Below are positions 56,875 to 64,000 of a DNA stretch of 64,000 nt, piece after piece. Under the pieces are notes generated by a model. The model worked only from the letters and a program-made list of their open reading frames with translations, was not told the origin of the DNA and did not search any database. Source of the DNA: Rotaria sp. Silwood1 (Eukaryota > Rotifera > Eurotatoria > Philodinida > Philodinidae); NCBI GenBank assembly GCA_905250075.1, contig CAJNOP010000140.1, positions 328,073 through 392,072 on the forward strand, given 5' to 3'. Position numbers and translations under genes: made by a program. Position 1 is the stretch's first letter; each line of letters begins with the position of its first letter.

Positions 56875-58066
56875 CGAAACGAGATGCTGTATAGCGTTTA
56901 TCATATTTGTTACTCGATCTATAATAACAATAACCCATTTCACACAACTTTCTAATATGAAAATGTTTAAAAAAAAATCATAGAAACTACTACATGTAAA
57001 AGAACGAACGACATGTACGACGAACCATTTCTTAAACATCTTCTTTGTTGTAGTTTTCATTTTTTTCCTTCTGACTACGGAAAAAAATTCAAACTCACCT
57101 ATACATTAAACAAGACATAAGCAACAAGCACCTATGAGTATGTGAATGAGAATGCAATCAGTGACGAGAGTGAGCTCAAATGTAGTATATGTAGTGCCGA
57201 AAAAGAGAAAAAAAGTATTATCCAAATTTTTCTTCAATCGCTAAACTTCTATAAAGACAATGATAAAAGAAAATCTTCGTCGCCTAACAACAACTCGTCA
57301 AACAATAGTTACACGTACAACTGAAGCAGAGATATGGAGATGCAAGCCAAAATCTCATTCCTCACAGACCGAGTATATTTCTCGTCGAAACGATTCAATC
57401 TCTGGCATTAACCTCTACTGTAGATATCTCTTAGCATCTTCTGATGAATTCTTTTGTTTCTGGATTCTTGTTGGGATTTCAAGTGTGCAAGTAGACAAGA
57501 CCATATGATTTTTTGAAACATGATTTGGTTTTTCAACTATTAATTCATATTTACAACGAGAAGGACCACCATGTGATCGAGCATATGGTAGAAGATGACT
57601 GCATACTAATAAAAATGCACAGTATAAATAATGGTAAAAATCATATTTTGGTACTCATCGAAAATTAATACAATAATTTCATTTACCAATGATTCAATTT
57701 GCATGTTTTTCTTCTTTTCTAACAAAATAAACTGACTTTTTTGTATATTTCTGTAAGAAACAAAAGTCGTGAAATATTTATGAATATTCTCACGCTGAAA
57801 GTATTGTAAGTTAGATGGTGCAATATTGCTCTACGGTAAAAAAGCAATTGCACTGATAATACCATTTTCTTTTTTTTTCTTTGTCTCTGTCATATACTCG
57901 GTAATGATGATAGAGCGGAATAAATGCATCATTGTGCTATTTAGTAACTTAATCTTTCTTTTAGATTCATCCGCACCTGTTTACATGCCTTATCATCACT
58001 GTCGTTATTATAAAAGTCGATGAGATTCTACGTAGTCATCAATACTTTTACGTTCTCTCACCCATC
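56875..58066. other. Intergenic with two weak coding-like fragments
   Basis: 57142-57210 (+) reads NENAISDESELKCSIC, similar to the start of bdelloid RING-finger proteins, but it is not followed by the rest of a RING. 57427-57604 (minus) has an acceptor-like start and reads ARSHGGPSRCKYELIVEKPN then a stop after SEDAKRYLQ; it could be a terminal exon, but no upstream exon was found. Neither is strong enough to call. Confidence 0.3.
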
Positions 58067-58531
58067 ATGTCATCGATTGTGTTATTTATCGTTTTATTGG
58101 TCATTGCAGTTGCTCGAACAGCACCCATGCAAGATGAATCGTGCGACGCGCAAGCATATTCTCATAGAGACTGTACGGGCAATGTCCGAGTTCCGCGTGA
58201 TTGCTTATCGGCCACTCTCGATTTGATTCATACTGATTTTGTTAAATCATGCAGTTCGGTGAATTTGTTCTGGTCCTATCCAGCGAACAATCTGACGATG
58301 ATCATTGAAGCACAACAACATCAACCGTTCACGGTTACTTTTGACAACGATCAACTAATGGGTGCTATCTCACATGTCTATCGAATTATCGACAATCAAG
58401 AGATAGAAGTGACAACGACAGACAACAAGCTAGTTCAACACTCGGATTCAAAGGATCAGGTCAAACTGAAATTCGATGCTACACCCGAATTGATGTTTTA
58501 TGGAGTCTTTATCAAGTATGATATTGTTTAA
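58067..58531 (+). CDS. Small secreted four-cysteine protein, family unknown
   Basis: Single open frame, 154 residues. Residues 1-19 form a clear signal peptide (MSSIVLFIVLLVIAVARTA). The mature ~135 residues contain four cysteines clustered at 26, 36, 46 and 62, so probably two disulfides near the N-terminus. The rest is beta-rich with alternating hydrophobics (TMIIEAQQHQ, IEVTTTDNK, VKLKFDATPELMFYGVFIKY). No TM, no GPI tail and one N-linked sequon (NLT). Codon use is less AT-biased than neighbouring DNA, supporting a real gene. It looks like an extracellular beta-sandwich or lipocalin-sized protein, but I recognise no family. The ATG at 58067 is preferred over the upstream out-of-frame ATG at 58020. 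Confidence 0.65.
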   Translation: MSSIVLFIVLLVIAVARTAPMQDESCDAQAYSHRDCTGNVRVPRDCLSATLDLIHTDFVKSCSSVNLFWSYPANNLTMIIEAQQHQPFTVTFDNDQLMGAISHVYRIIDNQEIEVTTTDNKLVQHSDSKDQVKLKFDATPELMFYGVFIKYDIV

Positions 58532-58539
58532 CCAATGGA

Positions 58540-60690
58540 ACCAGATGATTCCACTACTGTTTGATGAGTAAAATATAATAAAAAGCCAATAATGCAGAAT
58601 ACAACGAGTGAATCTAATTCTAACCTCACTATGTAAAACATGTAACTTAGTCAGAAAGTAAATTTCTTATTCAGAAAAGTCCGCTACTATGATATTGAGA
58701 CAAGAGGAAAAAGCAGATCTCAGAAATATAAAAAAGATACTTGATAAACTTGAGAGGTTAGTATTTTTTATCGATGTATCATAAGTATGAATGGTTTTCT
58801 CAAGCTAATATGAACAAATTTGAGAGAATTCGCGTTTTTTATCTGTACATGAATCCATATTCGAGTTCTTGAGGCATTCTTGGTTTCTAGAATGAGACGT
58901 CTCCAGATATGTGACTTTGTTTCAAAAAGTACAGAAGAAATGTCGATAGTCACATTATAATTAGGGCTGCCCCTAAGCGGTGATGATTGAAGAGAGGAAC
59001 GTCAACATTTTTTATGATTGATAATACCTTTATTCTCGCCGAGAAATGCATTCAAAAATCGCTTTTCGAAACGTTTCTTCATTAAGAAAATTCGACTTTT
59101 TGCACGCAAAGTTTGGCGAAAATCCTAGTTTGAGAAATTGGTTTGAACAATATGAATAGGTAATGAGAAAGGTGAAGAAGGAGAGGGAAGGGGAGTCATT
59201 TTTGAAAACTTCTTTTTCGACAACAACAATAATAAGATAGTAAGAAAACTAAAAATAAGCAAACCGAGATATTCACACAAAGGTGGCATCTGTTCTCTAC
59301 TCTATTTAAAAAATCGAGACCGTTTTGCTAACAAAAAAAACTATACAGCACAGATCACATAGTGATGCTGAGTGGACTGATAACATTCAACTAAAATCAT
59401 AATGAATAGAACTATATAAAGAATATCTCAAAAATTATGAACGATTCTAAATCCGAATGGAAAATTGACGTTTGACGGAGAACGCACATTATCTTTTCAC
59501 TTAGCTGACAGACGAACATCATCATCAAATACATCATGTATTGAGTTGAATCGTCCAGCCCAAATTTCATGTTTACTGTTATCAACACAGAAAATGTAAA
59601 TGAAAATCAGGTATAATATTTTGTTTGAAGGATTAGTTTTAAGAAATTTCATATGATTGTTCTTTACGAAGAAAAATACAAATTGGCCAAAAATCAACGA
59701 TTTGTATTGAAAGCTCAAATCTGTTTATTGTAACTATCGTAAATAACAAGATTATCATCATCTTGCATTATAACAACAGTTGGACATGAAATTTTGTCAT
59801 ATCAAACTTCAGAGTAACTCTTATGAGATGATGAAAACTTCACGTAGATTGCTTGAATCGTTTAATTGTTATTCAAGTTTAATCAACTTAAAATGCTTGA
59901 TTCGAATCTCTTTCTGAGTTGCCAAAAGGGTTTGAATGTGGGGTATGTGTGATTGAGGAAGAATAATCTACACCCACACACCCCAGAATTATAGAAAGTA
60001 ACATGTTCATCAATAGGAGATACTACATTTATTATACGGTATTGATTATGGCTATCATTTGAGTAGCCAATAGAATAGATGAAATTGTCAGTATGCAAAA
60101 TAAAAGAATGATTAGTTTTCAAAATAATTAGATTCGTTAATATATATAAATGAGTAAATTAGATTAATATAAAGTAGAGCAGCAATATCTGAATCTGATC
60201 TGTTTTGCTAGTACGATAATTGAACTTTCATTTTTTTTTCTATTTATTTTTCTCGTACTAAATTAATCTACATAAAAATAAATCTATTTTCTTCTGCTGA
60301 TAAAATTTTCACTTTTTCTCGTCAAGGTCGAACATTTTAAAATTATTTACTGATGCAAAATTCTACTTGCATTAAATATTTAAAAATAATGACTCATCTT
60401 GAAATTACCCTTTACATTGGTACATGTTTTCGTTGAATATTTACATTTTGATTCAAAGAGAATTATCTAAGTATTATCGATTGTAACTTATAAACAAAAG
60501 TTATATAGATCATTTGTTCAATGCTTTGACAGTGTACTATAAGACTATTCGGAAGTGTGTTAGTAATTTCGAATATGTAAGCGACATTCAATTTATTTAT
60601 TTTTTTTTAATTGGATTTTGTTCTAAGCCATAAAAATAAGCGAGAAAAGATTACAAAAAAATTCATGAAAAAGAAAATTTTTGTCAGCAA
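58540..60690. other. Intergenic, no gene recognised
   Basis: AT-rich; open frames on the minus strand at 59497-59718 and 59883-60122 are low complexity. It contains the G-rich hairpin at 59936-59985. Confidence 0.45.
59936..59985. repeat. Telomere-like G-rich hairpin, copy 6
   Basis: G-arm ATGTGGGGTATGTGTGATT, loop GAGGAAGAATAATC, C-arm TACACCCACACACCCCA. The arms are good reverse complements and the loop again holds a GAAGA core. Confidence 0.6.
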
Positions 60691-60692
60691 AT

Positions 60693-62723
60693 TTATGACT
60701 GACATAATTTTTCCTTCGTGTCAGCAATATGTTTATTTAATTTGATAATCTTATCATATTCTTCTTCTCGATAATTCTCCATAATTTTTAGTGCTAATTC
60801 AAAATGTTTCAAAGCAAATTGAAATTTTTTCTGATTACCATAAATACGAGCAACATTTGTATGATACTCAGCTAAATCCATGTCTTCAGGTGGTAAGCTC
60901 TTCTGACCGATATCTAATGCTTGTTGAAAAGATTTAAGTGCTTCTACATCATTGTGCAATTTTTCTTGAACAATACCTATTGCATTCCATGTTGATGCAA
61001 TTGAAAAATGAGTTGCTGGTAATTGTTGCTGTCTAGTCTTTAAAACCATTTCAAAATCTTTCAAAGCAATCGCATTATTACCATATTCTACTTGAATTTT
61101 CGCTTTGAGACTCTCTAATGAAGTTAGTACTAATGAATTTTTTGAATGTGAAGAATTGAGCAATTTCTCTTCGGCTTGTCTTTGTTGTTCTTCTGCACTT
61201 CGAGGATCTTCTAATGCTAAAAACGCTAAACCAAGATTACAATGAGTAGCTATAACTTGAGGACTATCTTGATAATTCAATTGAGAATATATCTTAAGAG
61301 CTTTTTCATAATATTCAACAGACTGGTCTAGCTTATGAGTATCTTTATAAATAAGACCAAGTAAATTGTAAGCATTTCCTATTGCTTTGTCGTTCGTTGG
61401 AAGTTGTGCAAGCACATATTTCACATAACGTTCGGCTTTGTTAAATTCACTCATTCGAAAAAGAAACCAACCGAACGATAATGGATCTGGTTCTGATCCC
61501 ATTTGTTTCATCATGTGATCCAAAAGGCTTTGGCTAAGTTCGTTTTGTTCTTTACTTAGTTGTAAATGAACATGCCACATGTTGTCATGTTGTTCAACTG
61601 ATTGGATTTTAAAAATAGCACCTATCGAAAACAGTACTTCGTCTTCATCACCTTGACAGCACCAGAACTGTTTAAGAATTGCAAATGGTGTTGTTTCTTT
61701 ACTCATATTATTAATATCAATTATGAAAAGAACAGATTTTAATGATGATGGTTTATTCGATGGATCACTTGTACCAGCAAATATTTTAGCTAGTTCTTGA
61801 TTCAATGAAGTGCTTAAAAAACTATTCATTGAGATAAGTCCATTTATACTACGTTTAAGTACATCAAGTTCTCTTAGACTTAAACGTTGTCCACGATAAA
61901 CTCTTAAATGATGATTCATAATAGAAGATTGACTATCTAAATATTGGTAATAAAGTTTTTCGATTTGATTATGAAGATCATTAACGAAAAATCGAAATTT
62001 AAATATAATATCCGTATCTTGTGTGCGTAAAGCTTTGTTTAATAATCGATATACAAAACTATCTTTTGTATACCATTCAAATGCTTTTGTTGGAGAATAA
62101 GTTTTTTCAAAATTATCTATATTATTTTTTACGAATTCATTATCATGATAAGTTGTTCGACATTCAGCAATCATTTCAGTTTTTGCATTACCATATTTTG
62201 CCATTAATCGAAGAACAATCATTATTGATCGATACCACATAAAGCTTGCACTTTCTTTAGTTAATTCCTGTAATGTATTTTCTCGTTCAGCAAGATGAAA
62301 TACACTCATTGATAAATCTTCATCTGTGTCACATACACCAATATCATTACGAATTTTATTTAATAGTGCTGGTCTTTTTGTAAATATACCAGAAACTTTT
62401 GAATAAGGTTTAGTCCATGTTTCAGCTAATTGTAAATTACCACAATATATATATATCGCTTGTATATGTGGAATTTCATATATAAGTGGTACGACATGTT
62501 GACCAAATGTGTTTGAAACAATCAGAAATATTCGTTTTGTTGTCGGCTCATCAGTTATATCATCAATACATTTATCCGGATCATCAAATGTTAATAAACG
62601 ATGCCTAACCAATTGTTGTATGAATAGTTTTGTATCTCGATTACCTTTGGTCCTTTCAATACCATTATCTAACCATACGATAGTGAAGTCGTCGGTTAAA
62701 TTGTTAATGCTGTCACTTGTCAT
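60693..62723 (-). CDS. Arginine-type ADP-ribosyltransferase with TPR tail
   Basis: Single exon, 676 residues, ATG at 62723. Three parts are seen. (1) Residues ~10-115: an alpha/beta domain (FTIVWLDNGI, RIFLIVSNTFGQHVVPLIYE, AIYIYCGN) of flavodoxin or receiver-like pattern, function unknown. (2) Residues ~140-395: an ART domain with the R-S-E signature, R277 in LRVYRGQ, the STS at 304-306 in SFLSTSLN and E-x-E at 360-362 in GDEDEVLFSIGAIFKI. (3) Residues ~415-675: six or so tetratricopeptide repeats, such as AYNLLGLIYKDTHKLDQSVE and IATHCNLGLAFLALEDPRSA. R-S-E enzymes transfer ADP-ribose from NAD+ to arginine; the TPR part would choose the partner protein. No signal peptide or TM, so cytosolic. 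This domain order is widespread in bdelloids. The catalytic set is complete, so activity is expected. Confidence 0.9.
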   Translation of the reverse strand: MTSDSINNLTDDFTIVWLDNGIERTKGNRDTKLFIQQLVRHRLLTFDDPDKCIDDITDEPTTKRIFLIVSNTFGQHVVPLIYEIPHIQAIYIYCGNLQLAETWTKPYSKVSGIFTKRPALLNKIRNDIGVCDTDEDLSMSVFHLAERENTLQELTKESASFMWYRSIMIVLRLMAKYGNAKTEMIAECRTTYHDNEFVKNNIDNFEKTYSPTKAFEWYTKDSFVYRLLNKALRTQDTDIIFKFRFFVNDLHNQIEKLYYQYLDSQSSIMNHHLRVYRGQRLSLRELDVLKRSINGLISMNSFLSTSLNQELAKIFAGTSDPSNKPSSLKSVLFIIDINNMSKETTPFAILKQFWCCQGDEDEVLFSIGAIFKIQSVEQHDNMWHVHLQLSKEQNELSQSLLDHMMKQMGSEPDPLSFGWFLFRMSEFNKAERYVKYVLAQLPTNDKAIGNAYNLLGLIYKDTHKLDQSVEYYEKALKIYSQLNYQDSPQVIATHCNLGLAFLALEDPRSAEEQQRQAEEKLLNSSHSKNSLVLTSLESLKAKIQVEYGNNAIALKDFEMVLKTRQQQLPATHFSIASTWNAIGIVQEKLHNDVEALKSFQQALDIGQKSLPPEDMDLAEYHTNVARIYGNQKKFQFALKHFELALKIMENYREEEYDKIIKLNKHIADTKEKLCQS

Positions 62724-62729
62724 GTTTTG

Positions 62730-64000
62730 AATAGAAATGACTACACAAATAAGTTGAAGTTACTGTCGTTACTCTACTTTTTTTTCTTTTCGTTCTTCTA
62801 TTCTCTCAATCTTTTTAACACGATAGCAGTAATGGACTGCAATTTTACAGGTACATGTGACTGTCTGTGTGTGCTATTCTTTCTCTTTCATGCAATTTTT
62901 TCTCATGGTTTATTCCAATAACGGGTGGGCTTTTTCTTTGATGTTCTTCTTCAGTTGGGTATTTTCCAACATTGCTGAATATTTTTATTAAGCATCAATA
63001 GTCTTTTTGTTCCCTATCTTTGTTGGAAGTTTCTAACTCTAGACGTGCTTGTTCGTTAGTATGCAACTATTGTTTTTGTGATGTCTAATATGATAAATAA
63101 GTTTTATTTGGCAAACATAAAATTTGCTTATTTTTAAACTTCATACAAAAACATATCTCAGGATTTAATAATTTCAATTTATATATCACGCAGTTATTTC
63201 AGAATGAGACCTTATCATAGGATTTATATGAAACAGATCTTAATTATATGTAATTGATTATACAAAAACATACCACATACTAAATATTTGAGTTTAGAGA
63301 TGTGAAACGATCGAAAATTTACCGCTCATTTTATGGATACGTTTCTATTCAACATAAAATACATCTATATTCAACTTATGTACTATTAAGAGTATTGAAG
63401 CCGACAAAATACAATAATGTTGAACGGAATTATTCGAAATATATAAATGATCATGTTTTGTTTAGTTAGAATTTTCAAAATTTTTACTGTTGTAAACTTT
63501 TCTAGTGTATCTAGTACAATAATGATTTTAATTATGTTTTCTTCGAAATGTACAAAGAAAAAAAAAATAAAGAAGTCATCTATCAACGGATGTATACTCT
63601 TGTTTATCAATAGCTTTTTTCAGATTTGGGCTTACAAAAAAATATTCTATTCGTGTCAATGAAGACAGAGTGTCAGACACTATAAAATGTTCTTACTGAT
63701 AAGAGCTAACCTACTTTCTAACTTAATCATTGAGTTAAGATATTTTCTTTGATACAAGAAGACACTGAAATTTGATAATTAGGCATAATTGACAGATAAT
63801 TTCTCAAGCAATATATGTTTGACTGATATTTTCGCTTGGTATATGAAAGAGAACTGTGTTTTCTTTACTTGACGATGGAACACTTCAATACTATTAGAAA
63901 ATATTATGAAAAGGTCAAAACAACATTCAATTCTAGTAAAACACTGAATAATACTATTTTCAGTGTCATCTAATAGTTGTAATGAATCTATTGTTGAGTA
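62730..64000. other. Intergenic to window end, nothing recognised
   Basis: AT-rich upstream flank of the ART-TPR gene. Open frames here are short and low-complexity. No repeat in it pairs with other parts of the window. Confidence 0.45.

Noticed and set aside
57427..57604. Minus-strand terminal-exon candidate
   Set aside because: Protein-like, but no upstream exon or homology could be identified; kept only as a note in the intergenic entry.
1..64000. tRNA, rRNA or other structural RNA genes
   Set aside because: No cloverleaf with A/B boxes and no rRNA-like sequence was recognised by eye; a tRNAscan/Infernal run would be needed to exclude small RNAs.
1..64000. Bacterial or fungal horizontally transferred genes
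   Set aside because: Bdelloids are known for these, but no gene here looks bacterial in family; the ART and PARP-like genes belong to families seen in animals. A phylogenetic search would be decisive.

Overview
The window reads as nuclear DNA of a small invertebrate, most probably a bdelloid rotifer (Rotaria/Adineta-like). The sequence is AT-rich with short GT-AG introns (about 55-200 bp). Gene families known to be expanded in bdelloids are present: an ART domain fused to TPRs, four-TM proteins with a PARP-like tail, F-box/LRR proteins, NLRC3-type LRR exon arrays and RING/B-box/NHL relics. Short G-rich hairpins built on a TGTGGG-like unit, which I recall as the bdelloid telomere repeat, recur through the window. 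The organism call is inference; no database was searched. One 100-base assembly gap lies at 17143-17242.

Layout. 1-8200: a three-exon Ly6/uPAR-type gene (1784-2248), a TTAA-flanked MITE (3294-3535) and a complete but dead hAT transposon (4317-7131) lying inside an older inverted repeat. 8200-14140: a four-exon four-TM gene (8206-11631) with a foldback element in intron 2, then a broken coiled-coil/NHL gene. 14800-24900: a foldback element, a four-TM protein whose PARP-like domain has lost its catalytic triad (18269-19483, minus), several palindromic MITEs and a TTAA element. 25245-26426: the catalytically intact paralogue. 27600-31300: a second hAT element with a perfect 8-bp target duplication, telomere-like hairpins and transposon-like debris. 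31587-35948 (minus): 16 LRR exons repeating every ~141 bp, downstream of an F-box gene on the same strand. 36-45.8 kb: mostly empty AT-rich DNA with one TTAA element and one claudin-like tetraspan gene (39850-40730, minus).

45805-52201 holds a KCNQ1-like voltage-gated potassium channel in 13 exons (607 codons, frame and phases checked at each junction). Its intron 10 carries two young GC-rich hAT MITEs, one nested in another palindrome. A 141-residue single-TM protein lies tail to tail 58 bp downstream. From 53 to 64 kb come more MITEs, an F-box pseudogene cut by a palindromic element, a small secreted four-cysteine protein and, on minus, a 676-residue arginine-type ADP-ribosyltransferase with a TPR tail.

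Most genes look like independent single-copy loci, not an operon-like system. The features most worth a second look are the active/inactive pair of membrane PARP-like proteins, the LRR exon-intron array with stop-free 57-nt introns (possibly spliced to the upstream F-box exon), the set of hAT elements that share termini but carry different GC-rich subterminal motifs, and the dispersed telomere-like hairpins.
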